Below, one piece after another: positions 45,597-55,300 of a DNA stretch of 64,000 nucleotides. Position numbers and translations under genes: made by a program. The notes beneath the pieces are model-generated. The model was not told where the DNA came from and did not search any database. It saw only the letters and a list, made by a program, of their open reading frames with translations. Location of the stretch: contig NZ_FOGS01000010.1 of the NCBI RefSeq assembly GCF_900111305.1, positions 37,394-101,393 of the forward strand, written 5' to 3'. Position 1 is the first letter of the stretch, and each line of letters opens with the position of its first letter. The DNA comes from Vreelandella subterranea. Its GTDB lineage: Bacteria > Pseudomonadota > Gammaproteobacteria > Pseudomonadales > Halomonadaceae.

Positions 45597-46343
45597 TTAG
45601 TATAACCGACAGTTTATCCCGGCCGGGATTTCGTCGTCGGGGTTGTCGAGTATCAACTGGATGATGAAGGTACCACTGGAAGCATCGATGATGCTGTCGA
45701 CCTGAAACACCTCAGCGCTATATGACCGATCTACCGGACTTGCCAGCTCTACCTCAAGTACATCGCCGACAGATACTGCACCATAGGCCGCCAAAGGTAG
45801 CACCGCTTCGATTTTAAGCGGGTTCAACTGAGCCAGCTCTAGCACTGGGGTAGCATCAATGTATTCACCCTCTTCGGCATGCTGTTGGGTAATCATCCCG
45901 CTGAATGGAGCCTGGCTGGTGCGCTGGTCAAGCTGAGCACTGGCCAGCTCGCCTTGTAGTTGCGCCAGGCGTAGATCTGTCGTCAGCTCATCGACTTCGC
46001 TATCGCTGAGCATACCCTGTTCGATCATTCGCTGATTACGCTGTAGACGTCGCGAAGCATAGTCCCCCCGCGCTGCCTCGAGTCGACGGCTGGCCTGTTC
46101 CACTTCTCGCTTCAGCGTGAACAAAGTATCGCCGCGCTCGACGCTCTCGCCGGGGGCGACCTGAATCGCATCGACTATCCCCGGCAACTGGCTGGATAGC
46201 GTCGCCAGGCGGCTCGGCTCAACCAGGCAGCTGACGTCCTCGATACCCAGCGTCTCACCTGTCTCGGCATGGGCAGTGGGTACTCCAGCCAGCGCCGCCA
46301 GCGACGCGCACCAGTACAAGAGATGTGTATGCGTTGCTTTCAC
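45597..46343 (-). CDS. HlyD/RND-type periplasmic adaptor protein with signal peptide
   Basis: A 248-residue secreted adaptor. The signal peptide (1-26) ends TAHA-E. A biotinyl-lipoyl half-motif (PGIVDAIQVAPGESVERGDTLFTL), an alpha-helical hairpin rich in Gln, Arg and Glu, the second lipoyl half (APFSGMITQQHAEEGEYI) and a short barrel domain follow. The start is a GTG at 46343 with a clear GGAGAG six bases upstream; the ATG at 46439 would overlap the SecA-like gene by 80 bases. It lacks a membrane-proximal domain of normal size. Last gene of the giant-protein export operon and the third with HlyD-like character. Probably bridges inner- and outer-membrane parts. Confidence 0.85.
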   Translation of the reverse strand: MKATHTHLLYWCASLAALAGVPTAHAETGETLGIEDVSCLVEPSRLATLSSQLPGIVDAIQVAPGESVERGDTLFTLKREVEQASRRLEAARGDYASRRLQRNQRMIEQGMLSDSEVDELTTDLRLAQLQGELASAQLDQRTSQAPFSGMITQQHAEEGEYIDATPVLELAQLNPLKIEAVLPLAAYGAVSVGDVLEVELASPVDRSYSAEVFQVDSIIDASSGTFIIQLILDNPDDEIPAGINCRLY

Positions 46344-46359
46344 CTTAGCTCTCCTCGCG

Positions 46360-48318
46360 TTATTCACCTTTTCCGCTAAACCCAAGCAGATCATCTTCGC
46401 GCCAGTCATTGCGCGCCATACGCGCCCGTGATCTAGCATGACGTGCCTCGCGCCTCGACTGGGCGCGCCGCAGCCGCGCTACCGGACTGCCCGAGAAGGG
46501 CTGCCAATCATCTTCGAACTCGTCGAGCAGCCCATCCTCGACGCTAACGATAAACTCTACGCTGCCAGGATCTCCCTGCCGCGCACAGCGCCCGGCGATC
46601 TGGCGGTCGACCCGAGACGCGTCGTGATGACCGGCAATGATCACGTGTAGGCCGCCCGCGGCAGCGGACGCCGCATCGAGGGCAATATCGGTGCCTCGAC
46701 CGGCCATGCTGGTGGCCACGGTGATGGCCCCGGCCACACCTGCGCGCGACACCACATCTGCTTCTTCGGCATCCTGGCGGGCATTGAGTGTAGTATGCGC
46801 GATCCCCTGTCGGTCGAGCTCGGCACTCAATGCTTCCGACTCGCCGAGGGTGACGGTGGCGATCAGCACAGGCTGGCCCTGGTCGGCGCGCTGTCGAGCA
46901 TGCACCGCGACGCGCTGCCACTTTTCAATAATGGTGTTGACACAGGTGTGGCCGAGCCACCGCCGCCGACTGCGGCGGTGTGGAGGAATCGGCACCGTTC
47001 TCAGGCGGTAGGTGCGCCACAGTTCGTGGCGCACTTCATGGGCGGTGCCGGTCATCCCAGCGAGATGATGATAGCGTCGAAAAAAACGCTGGTAGGTCAG
47101 CCGAGCCAGAGTGACGTTGGGATCACTGGGCTCGCACCCCTCGAGACGCTCGATCATTTGCTGCAGCCCCTTCTCCCAACTGCGATCGGCCATCACCCGT
47201 CCGGTATGCTCGTCGATGATCTGAACCTTACCGTCACGCACCAAATAGTGATGGTCACGCTGGAAGTGGTAATGCGCCATCAGCGCCTGTTGCAGCAACC
47301 ACTCGCGTCGCGAGCGTCCCAACCAGCCGCTGCTCTCATTGTTGCTGGCGAACAGCGACTCTGCCTGGTATTCAAGCCGCTCACGGCCGACGTCGGTAAG
47401 GTGCAGCCCGGCCTGTTCACGGACAAAGTCGAGCCCTTCGACGAAGTCCCCGGCCAGTGCCAGCAGCTCGTCTATCAGCTGCATATCGAGGGCATCCTGA
47501 GGAGCAGGGCCGGAAAGGATCAACGGTGTGCCTGCTTCGTCGAGCATCACGCTGTCAGCCTCATCAATGATCGCGTAATGTAGCCCGCGCAGCAGCAGGC
47601 GACGATGATCGAGGCGCTGCTGGAGGCGTGCCGCCTGTGCCATCAGCGGGCGACGGTCGTTGCCCAGTAGCTGGGTATCGCGGAGGTAATCGAACAGCAG
47701 TTCCTTGTTGGTGCAGTAGACCACATCGGCAGCATAGACGGCGCGTCGCTGTCGCGGGTTCAAGTCGTGGACGATACCGCCAACGCTGAGTCCCAGCGCA
47801 GTGTATATCGGACGCATCGACTCGGCATCGCGACCGGCTAGATAGTCGTTGACGGTGACCAGGTGAACCGGGATGCCTGCCAACGCCGCCGTGGCGGCCG
47901 GCAGGGTCGCCGTGAGGGTCTTGCCTTCACCGGTCTGCATCTCCGCCACCTGCCCCGCCAGCAAGGTCAAGCCCCCCAACAGCTGGACGTCGTGATGTGC
48001 CATGCCCAGCTCACGCCAGGCTACTTCGCGAATCAGAGCAAAAGCCTCGGCGGTGCGCCAGGGAGATATCCCCTTTGCCAGAAGCCGACAACGTAGGACA
48101 TCGCGATAGGCATTGAGCCCGGCGGCATCGAGTTCAGCCACGCGACGCGCATGACGATGGATCAGCGGCAGCATGGCGCGTCTGGCCAGCAAACGCAGCC
48201 ACCCCGGCCAGGATAGCCGTGCGCGTAAACGTTGCCAGGCTGGCTCCAGGCTGCCCGGCGGTTCGAAACGACGTTCCGGCCGATTGATCACATCGGCAGG
48301 CAGTTTCAGCAGTGCCAT
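46360..48318 (-). CDS. Accessory SecA-like ATPase, truncated after the DEAD-motor core
   Basis: A 652-residue SecA paralog (housekeeping SecA is about 900). Motor motifs are intact: Walker A MQTGEGKT (127-134), DEADSVMLDEA with Asp252/Glu253, the crosslinking-domain region (about 225-360), the HTGRVMADRSWEKGLQQMIE block (371-390), GMTGTAHE (421-428), SMAGRGTDI (537-545) and the arginine-finger segment GRCARQGDPGS (576-586). After this only about 55 Arg-rich residues remain, matching the start of the long scaffold helix (AQSRRE..). The helical wing, two-helix finger and zinc tail are missing. Followed after 16 bases by the adaptor gene, so a frameshift is unlikely. Probably powers export of the giant protein. 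Confidence 0.88.
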   Translation of the reverse strand: MALLKLPADVINRPERRFEPPGSLEPAWQRLRARLSWPGWLRLLARRAMLPLIHRHARRVAELDAAGLNAYRDVLRCRLLAKGISPWRTAEAFALIREVAWRELGMAHHDVQLLGGLTLLAGQVAEMQTGEGKTLTATLPAATAALAGIPVHLVTVNDYLAGRDAESMRPIYTALGLSVGGIVHDLNPRQRRAVYAADVVYCTNKELLFDYLRDTQLLGNDRRPLMAQAARLQQRLDHRRLLLRGLHYAIIDEADSVMLDEAGTPLILSGPAPQDALDMQLIDELLALAGDFVEGLDFVREQAGLHLTDVGRERLEYQAESLFASNNESSGWLGRSRREWLLQQALMAHYHFQRDHHYLVRDGKVQIIDEHTGRVMADRSWEKGLQQMIERLEGCEPSDPNVTLARLTYQRFFRRYHHLAGMTGTAHEVRHELWRTYRLRTVPIPPHRRSRRRWLGHTCVNTIIEKWQRVAVHARQRADQGQPVLIATVTLGESEALSAELDRQGIAHTTLNARQDAEEADVVSRAGVAGAITVATSMAGRGTDIALDAASAAAGGLHVIIAGHHDASRVDRQIAGRCARQGDPGSVEFIVSVEDGLLDEFEDDWQPFSGSPVARLRRAQSRREARHARSRARMARNDWREDDLLGFSGKGE

Positions 48319-48330
48319 TCAGCGCCCTCG

Positions 48331-50481
48331 TCAAACATCGAAAAGCCTCAGGAAGGCGCGCCTCAGGCTGCGCCACAAGCGGTAACCGAGCGGCTCGGAG
48401 GGGTGCTCGATGCGGACATGGACGCGACTGCCGAGCTGCAGCATCGAGGCGTTATCCACCAGCGCCTCGGCACTGAAGTCGGCCAGATAGTGGCGCCGAA
48501 AGGCGGTTAGCGGCTGCTCTGCTTGTGGATTCAGGGCAACCTGACCACCGCCGTCGCGGGTTAGTATCTCACTGGGGATTTCAAACGTGGATCTAGGCGA
48601 CACCCACTGCAGGTGCGATGCCAAGGTTGCGTCGCTGCCCGGTAGGCGCAACGCCACTGAAGTGGCATCGCTACGCACGGTTTCAGCGCGATGGGTAGGC
48701 AGAAGTGCGCGAATGCGCAAATCCTCGGGACGCACCACGGCACCGACCTCGGCGCCGCGCTCTAGATACATCCCCAGCGGCGGCTCGCCCTCGGGCATCA
48801 GCAGCAGGCCATCCCGCGGGCTGACCACACGGGTGGCCTCGACCCTCTGCTCGGCATCCTCAAGTTGACGTTCTACTAGTGCCAGGGTCTCGCGCAGGAT
48901 CGCTAACTCACCGGCATCGCCGACGTTGGCGGTAAGCCGCTCAAGAGTCTCGCGGCGCTGCGCCTTGAGCAGCGCCACCTCGGTGCCCAACTCGGGGGCA
49001 CTAAGCTCCATCAGAGTCTCGCCGCGGCGCACCTCGATACCGTTGTCGGCGTGACGAACCCTGAGTTCGCCGCTAGCTCCCAACCGCAGCTGGTTAGGGG
49101 CGGCCGTATCCACCACCCCATGCACATTAGTGGCGTAAGGTGCTGGCACCATGAACAGAAACAGTGCCAGCCCTGCCAGGGTGATCAGCAGCCAGCTCCA
49201 GGCCTTGCCACGCGATCCTTCCAGAGCGTCATCAGCAATCATCGTTTTCAACATCTTGATTAGAGGGAGCAGCAGCGTCATGGAGATCGACCAGATAGCA
49301 AGAATGATCCCCACAAACAGGTAGCGAGTAGCAACGAACACCGCAATGAACACCATGATCACCAGGCGGTAGGCGAACGAGGCTAGCGCATAGCTCACCA
49401 GCCAGAAGCTCTCGCGGCGCGTCTCCGCCTGGCTGGTGACCTCACGCCGCCCCAGGAGGTATCGCTTGACCAAATAGCTGACCTGCTGGTTGGCGCGGTT
49501 GAACAGATTAGGAATCTCGAGATAGTCCGCCATCACGTAATAGGCGTCAAAACGCAACAGCGGATTGCCGTTGAACAACAGCGTTGAGACCCCGGCGATA
49601 AGCATCACATTAAAGGTCAGCGCCCTCAATATACCGGGTTCTGCCATGACCCAGACGAACATTGCCAGCGACGCCAGGAACACCTCGACAAGAATGCCTG
49701 CGGCCCCCACCAGCATGCGTCGCGACTTGTCAGGGCATGCCGCCGCGGCGCTGGCATCGACGTAGGGCACCGGAAAGAATACCAGCAGCATGATGCCCAC
49801 TTCATGCACCTCACCACCGGCGTCCTTGGTGGCCCAGGCATGACCGAGCTCGTGAATCACCTTTATCAGCGGGTATATCAGCACTAGCAATAGCAAGTTA
49901 CCGACACTTAGCACGCGGTCTGCCAAGTTTTCAGTGAGCGCCGACCAATGAATGGCGGCGAGCAGCAGAGCGCTGGCCACCGTCGCCAGCCACAGCAGTC
50001 CGCCAATCGGACTGATCAGCGGTCTAACCAGGGGATAGCTGGCGGCCACAAAGCGTTCGGGGTCAACCAACGGGATACGGATGCCCAGCGGAGAGCGCAG
50101 CATCTGCAGCCACTTACTGCGCCGCTGACGGGTCTGACGCCGCGCCAGTTCGTCGACATCCACCTCGCCGTCGCCTGCCAGCACATTGGCACTGTGCAAG
50201 CGGCCAATCAGTTGCACAAGCTCATGCTGAGTCGGCATGGCGTCGCCTAGAGAATGGCTAACCTGCTCCCATATCTCGTGCAGCGTGCGTTGGCCATCCA
50301 GCCTGCCGATGATCTGGTAGGCCTCGGGTGTGAAACGATGTACCTGGCCGGTGATGTTATCGTAAAGCACGTACCAAGGCTCACCACGATACTCGTGGCG
50401 GTGCAAGGTAGTGTGTTGGCGCAGGCGCAGGCGTAGCTCGGCGACGCGGTGCCAATGCTGGCTGAACAGCGGACTGGTCAT
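48331..50481 (-). CDS. PqqD-like / M50 site-2-type metallopeptidase / HlyD-like fusion membrane protein
   Basis: A 716-residue polytopic protein in three parts. Residues about 20-105 resemble a PqqD-type peptide-binding domain (PWYVLYDNITGQVHRFTPEAYQIIGRLDG). Residues about 150-435 form an M50 membrane metallopeptidase with HELGH (210-214) and the downstream NPLLRFD motif (Asp312), so the zinc ligands look complete. After the last membrane helix (about 439-455) a HlyD-like periplasmic part follows (lipoyl-type GELRVRHADNGIEVRRGETLMEL, coiled coil, barrel). Its ATG lies three bases after the preceding stop, so the two are coupled. The PqqD-like part may recognise a leader on the giant substrate and the peptidase may process it. 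Both are inference. Confidence 0.87.
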   Translation of the reverse strand: MTSPLFSQHWHRVAELRLRLRQHTTLHRHEYRGEPWYVLYDNITGQVHRFTPEAYQIIGRLDGQRTLHEIWEQVSHSLGDAMPTQHELVQLIGRLHSANVLAGDGEVDVDELARRQTRQRRSKWLQMLRSPLGIRIPLVDPERFVAASYPLVRPLISPIGGLLWLATVASALLLAAIHWSALTENLADRVLSVGNLLLLVLIYPLIKVIHELGHAWATKDAGGEVHEVGIMLLVFFPVPYVDASAAAACPDKSRRMLVGAAGILVEVFLASLAMFVWVMAEPGILRALTFNVMLIAGVSTLLFNGNPLLRFDAYYVMADYLEIPNLFNRANQQVSYLVKRYLLGRREVTSQAETRRESFWLVSYALASFAYRLVIMVFIAVFVATRYLFVGIILAIWSISMTLLLPLIKMLKTMIADDALEGSRGKAWSWLLITLAGLALFLFMVPAPYATNVHGVVDTAAPNQLRLGASGELRVRHADNGIEVRRGETLMELSAPELGTEVALLKAQRRETLERLTANVGDAGELAILRETLALVERQLEDAEQRVEATRVVSPRDGLLLMPEGEPPLGMYLERGAEVGAVVRPEDLRIRALLPTHRAETVRSDATSVALRLPGSDATLASHLQWVSPRSTFEIPSEILTRDGGGQVALNPQAEQPLTAFRRHYLADFSAEALVDNASMLQLGSRVHVRIEHPSEPLGYRLWRSLRRAFLRLFDV

Positions 50482-50484
50482 ACG

Positions 50485-52362
50485 TCAGCCCCACCATCGC
50501 CACAGCGTCAGCCGCAGCCAGTCGACCAGCTCGCGGGTCCAGATACTGATCAGGCGCGCCTCGCCGACCTCGATCCTGCCTACCCCCTGCATCCCAGGAC
50601 GCAGCTCACGCCCATTGCTCTCCAGGCTGGCTTCAACCACGAAGCGGCTACTGCCATCAGCACTGCGAGTCTGCGGGGTCAGCCGCTCCACTTCGAAGTT
50701 AAAACGCTCTCCGGTCATAGCCGCCAACACTAGCTCCCCCTGCTGCCCCTCAGCAATTGCGTCTATGCGGCCTTCAGGCACCTCAAGCTCGATGCGATAG
50801 GCATCCAGCGGCGACAACCTGAACAACTCTTCGCCCTGCTCGACCACTCCGCCCAGGCGCTGGGTGAGATCGCCGCTGACCACCCGTCCCGCGAAGGGGG
50901 CCACCAGCGAGGCCCGTGCCAGGCGTGACTCGACCAGTTCGAGACGCGCCTGGGCCTGATCCTGCTGGGCACCAATGACATTGACCGCGGCACGATCACC
51001 GGCGGCACGCTGCTGCTGCTCCTGGCGCGCGAGCTTGGCAAGCTCGCTCTGCCACTGCAGTTGCTCGAGCACCAGCTCGCGGGTATCCATCTCGGCCAGG
51101 GGCTGCCCAAGCTCCACAGTATCGCCAGGGCGCACCAAGGCATTGTCAATGTAGCCTCTGAAGGGGGCCGCCAGCACCTGCTGCTGGAGACTCTCGAGAG
51201 TGGCATCGGCGGCAACTTGTTCGGGGCCCGTTGCCAGGGCGGCAAAGCTTACTGCCCCCACCAGCAACAGACCCGCAAGCTTGTAGCCTAGATACCCCGG
51301 TCCAAGCAGCCGCTTGATCTGATTGCCCAGTGCTGCCACCAGCTTGATCGGCAGGGCACGGTCATTGAGGCGCTTCTCTTCCAGCGCCCGGGTGACAAGC
51401 GCCATCAGGCTCTCGAGTTCGGTAATCTCACTAGCACTGAACGGCGTGTCGCGCTCCAGCGTCACACCTCCCAGGGTTTTGCCATCATCAAGACACGCCA
51501 CACTGAGCGACGCTTGAAGACCGCTCATAGTCAACAGCTCCCGATGGGCAAGCACCACGCGGTGGGCATATACCTGATCGACATCGTCATCCGGGGGCGG
51601 CATCGCCACACTGGCGCGCTGATCGAGGCATTCGTCCATCGCTGCCTCGGTGGCACGAATGCGGTTCATCTTGCGATTGAACTGGGCACTATGGGAAACC
51701 TGTACCACACGGCATCGACTACCGCGCCGCCAGCCCAACGACACCCTTTCGCAGCTGAGCTGCGACGCCAGGCGAGTCACCAACTGCATGCTTGCGGCAT
51801 TGAAGCGATTTTCGGCGAGCACAGCAGCCAGCAGGTCGAGGTGCCGCGAAAGCGCCTGCTGGCGTTGACGACTGTCACGGTGGTAGCGCTGCAATGTGTC
51901 TCGCTGGAGTACCGCGACCCCCTCTTCGAGCCGCTGCATCAGCGGCATCAACGACGACTGCGCCTGCGCGTCGTCGCGCTGAGCCGCGGGCAGACTGACA
52001 CGAAGCGCAACCGCACCTAGCAGCCCAACCCCAACCGCCGATGACGAGGCCTCATCAGTGAGATCCTCTACCGGATAGCCAATACCCAGCACGCCATCAG
52101 CAAGCTGGCTGACCAGGCCGCGGCCAGCTTGGCGCACGTTATCAGCCAGCTCAAGGAGTTCCTGACCGTCACCGCTGCTAGGCCACAGGGCCACTGGTAG
52201 CCACGCTTCTTGGCCATGTTGCCACAGCACCACACCCTCGGTGATACGTGCCCCTCCGGGCTGTGGCGCCGTCTCACAGTGGCGCGCTAGCCAGGCTTGA
52301 GCGCTCTCGGCGTGGGACTGCCAGGCCGAAATGGCCTGGCTGCCCGGATCACCCAACTGCAT
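50485..52362 (-). CDS. GAF domain - transmembrane - HlyD-like periplasmic adaptor fusion
   Basis: A 625-residue protein. The cytoplasmic half has a poorly defined N-terminal region (about 40-150, possibly a first degenerate GAF) and a clearer GAF-like domain (about 175-335). One membrane helix (about 358-378, GYKLAGLLLVGAVSFAALAT) leads to a periplasmic HlyD-like part: lipoyl half (APFRGYIDNALVRPGDTVELGQPLAEMD), coiled coil (about 430-500), second lipoyl half (VAPFAGRVVSGDL) and barrel. The ATG follows GGGAG and lies 30 bases after the giant gene. A GAF sensor fused to an export adaptor suggests ligand-gated secretion, not shown. Confidence 0.85.
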   Translation of the reverse strand: MQLGDPGSQAISAWQSHAESAQAWLARHCETAPQPGGARITEGVVLWQHGQEAWLPVALWPSSGDGQELLELADNVRQAGRGLVSQLADGVLGIGYPVEDLTDEASSSAVGVGLLGAVALRVSLPAAQRDDAQAQSSLMPLMQRLEEGVAVLQRDTLQRYHRDSRQRQQALSRHLDLLAAVLAENRFNAASMQLVTRLASQLSCERVSLGWRRGSRCRVVQVSHSAQFNRKMNRIRATEAAMDECLDQRASVAMPPPDDDVDQVYAHRVVLAHRELLTMSGLQASLSVACLDDGKTLGGVTLERDTPFSASEITELESLMALVTRALEEKRLNDRALPIKLVAALGNQIKRLLGPGYLGYKLAGLLLVGAVSFAALATGPEQVAADATLESLQQQVLAAPFRGYIDNALVRPGDTVELGQPLAEMDTRELVLEQLQWQSELAKLARQEQQQRAAGDRAAVNVIGAQQDQAQARLELVESRLARASLVAPFAGRVVSGDLTQRLGGVVEQGEELFRLSPLDAYRIELEVPEGRIDAIAEGQQGELVLAAMTGERFNFEVERLTPQTRSADGSSRFVVEASLESNGRELRPGMQGVGRIEVGEARLISIWTRELVDWLRLTLWRWWG

Positions 52363-52392
52363 TCAGACTCCCGGGGTTACCTCGCTTGCGCA

Positions 52393-55300
52393 TTACGACT
52401 CCTCATCACTTTGGCCGGTTGAGAACTTGCTAATGCGCTGCCAATCTTCCGCAGAACGCTCACGGCGAAGTTCGTCGAGGCGCGTCTGATGCTGATACTG
52501 AGAGGCATTCGCGGGTCGCTGAGCAACGCCCCAGCCACTGGCCGTCGCCACTGCCGCTGCCAGGCTAACGCCCAATGCCGCACTTGAGACCTCGCCATTA
52601 TCTTCCGACTCTGCCAGGGCATCGTTCTCGCCCGTCTCCTCGTCGATCCCCTCAAGCGCTTCTTCTTCGGAGGTCTGCTCGGCGTCGTCGGCGACCGACT
52701 CATCCTGTTCCGGCGCTACCTCCTCTATTGGGATAATATCTTCCTGTAGTGCCTCCTCAGTCATGTCCTGCGACGGTTCAGCGTCGATTGTCCGCGTGGT
52801 GATATCAGCAGCCACTTCCGAGGCGATCGCGGCACGGGTCCCGCTGTCGCCGACACCATGCTGCCGCTCGACCCAGTCGTCGATCAGCGCACGCAGCCCG
52901 TCCAGGCCCTGGATCGGCAGCCCAGGACGAGCCAAAGACCCACTGCCGATCTCACGACCACCAAACAAAGCGTCCGGGGTGAGATCCTGCCAGGACCGCA
53001 TCTCTTCCTCGACGTCGGGCTCGAATTGATTGTCAGTGTAGACCTCCTGCTGCACCTGACGAATCAAGTCGAGCCGCCCCTTGGCCAAGGTCACCACAGC
53101 AAGAACCTGCTCGGCCTCGTTAGCACCGCTGACCTCAATGCGCACTCGGCCAAAATCACCGATCATAACGTCACGGCCAAAGTTGCCATCGAAACCATCG
53201 TTGCCACCACCGCCGATGGCGACACTGCGCCCCGGCCCCAGACGCAGGGTGTCATTGCCTCCCTCGAAGTGGTTGTTAGTCTCGACCACGATCTCACTGG
53301 CCGAGCGGGTCACTAGGCCGAAGTCGCCGAGCAGGATATTGTTGCCCCCCGCTGAAGCGTCGAGTTTGTCATCCCCCGGCCCGCCAATCAGAATATCGCG
53401 ATCCACACCGCCCATCAGGGTGTTATTGCCGCCCAGGCTTGTCGCTCTGGTTTCGGCCAGCACGTAGCGGCCATCGGCATTGCTGCGGATCTCGCCCAGG
53501 TCGCCGATCACCACGGTCTCGCCGCCGACGTTCCTGACTCTATCGTTATCCACCCCGGCGATGATCTGGTCGTCGCCGTGACCGGTGGTGATATGGTCAG
53601 TCCCGCCGGTCCCGCTGCTTATGTCGAGGCTCTCGACCCTGGCGCGGGTGCCGTCAGCGTGGGCGAAAATGCGACCGTTGTCGCCAACGATGACGTTATC
53701 GCCGCCAGCAGCATCAATTATGTCGCCGCCGAAGCCGCCGAGGATCCAGTCATTACCGGCGCCGGCGGTAATGGTGTCATCACCGCCGTGGCCATGGTGG
53801 ATAGACGTGAAGCTGACGATAGTGCCCTGGGCGTCGAACAGCGCCTCGGCGTGGTCGCCAGCGACCAGGTTGTCGCCATCGCCCACCTCGATGGTGTTGT
53901 CGCCATCGCCACCAATCACCAGATTGTCACCGTCGCCCACGGTGATATCGGCATCGCCGACAGCCCCAGGATCGGTGCTTGTCGCCCAGACCAGATGGCC
54001 CGCCGCATTCCACTCCAGTTCACCCGGCTGGCTGACGACCACGCTGGACTGATCGCCAATGGTCACATCGCTGTCGCCTGCTCCAGAGAGCAGGGTCGTC
54101 TCACCGGCATTGATGACGACATAGGCTGAACCACCGATTCCCGGGTAGGTGCTGTGCATGTCAAGCAGGGTGCCGGTATCGTCCCAGTGCATTTCACCAT
54201 TATCCGCCAGGATACGATGCTCACTCTGCTGCGACGCCGCGGTGACCTCGAGGTCGAGATTGCCGCTACCGCCGGCGAACAGCAGGTTTCCACTCTCGAG
54301 GATGACGCGGTTATGGGTGGCAAGCGTCGGCGTTAGCGTCACCAGCGAGCGCAGGGTGCCATGGGCATCCCACTGCACTTCGCCCCGGCCGCCCAGCACG
54401 GTCTGCTGAGTGTCGTCACCGGCGGCGTTGATCTCGATAAGATCGTTGCCGGCACCGCCCAATACCACATTGTGACCACCGTGCAGGGTGATGGCGCTGT
54501 CACCGGTTCGTGCCCTGAGCTCAGCGTCCGTCGGCGGGACATCTCGCTCCGCCGCGAGGCGTGAGGTGGCCTCGACCAGCACGCCCTGCTCCCAACTGAG
54601 GGTGCCGTGATTGGCCAGCACCACCGAACTCAGCAGCGCCGGGTCGAGGGTCGGATCGACGCCGCCGGCCGGGCCCGCGGTGATGGTATCGCCGCCCTCT
54701 CCACCGACCAGCACATTGCGGCCACCGCCGCCATGCAGCTGACTGGCTTGGCCATGCTCGCTGGGCAGGGTCACCAGCTCGGCCAGCGCCGTCAGCCGGT
54801 TAGTCTCGGCCAGGACCACACGGGCATGGTTACCCACCAGGGTATCGTTGCCTTCGGCGCCGAAAAGCTGGTTGGCGCCACTACCACCCAACAACAGGTT
54901 ATCGCCACCCTGCACCTCGAGGTGGTTATTGCCATAACTGGCAGGGTCGGTAGTTCGCACCTCGACCACCCGCTGGCTGTTGAGCAGGCGCAGGTCGTTC
55001 GGTCCCTCGGCGGCGTCGAGCAGGATCTCACCGTGGTCGCCGATCAGGATATCGTCGCCGCGGCCACCGATCAGGGTGCTGTCACCGGCCGCCAGGCGGT
55101 CACCGGTGGCATGCTCGACATCCGCTTCGGCGCTGTAGAGCGTCATCACTTGCTCGGCCATGCTCAGCCGCACCGAGAGATCGACATCGATGCTGCCGTT
55201 GCCATAGAGATGATTGTTGCCACCGGCGCTGGCATCCAATGTATTGCTGCCACCGCCGCCGAACAGCTGGTCGTTGCCGCTGCCGCCGATCAGGGTATCG

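Noticed and set aside
45397..45600. 67-codon plus-strand frame in the AT-rich gap before tctC
   Set aside because: It starts at TTG without a ribosome binding site, overlaps the adaptor gene's stop and its composition reflects low GC only.
46344..46439. Longer N-terminus for the HlyD-like adaptor beginning at the ATG at 46439
   Set aside because: It would overlap the SecA-like gene by 80 bases and bury the signal peptide. The GTG at 46343 has a strong ribosome binding site.
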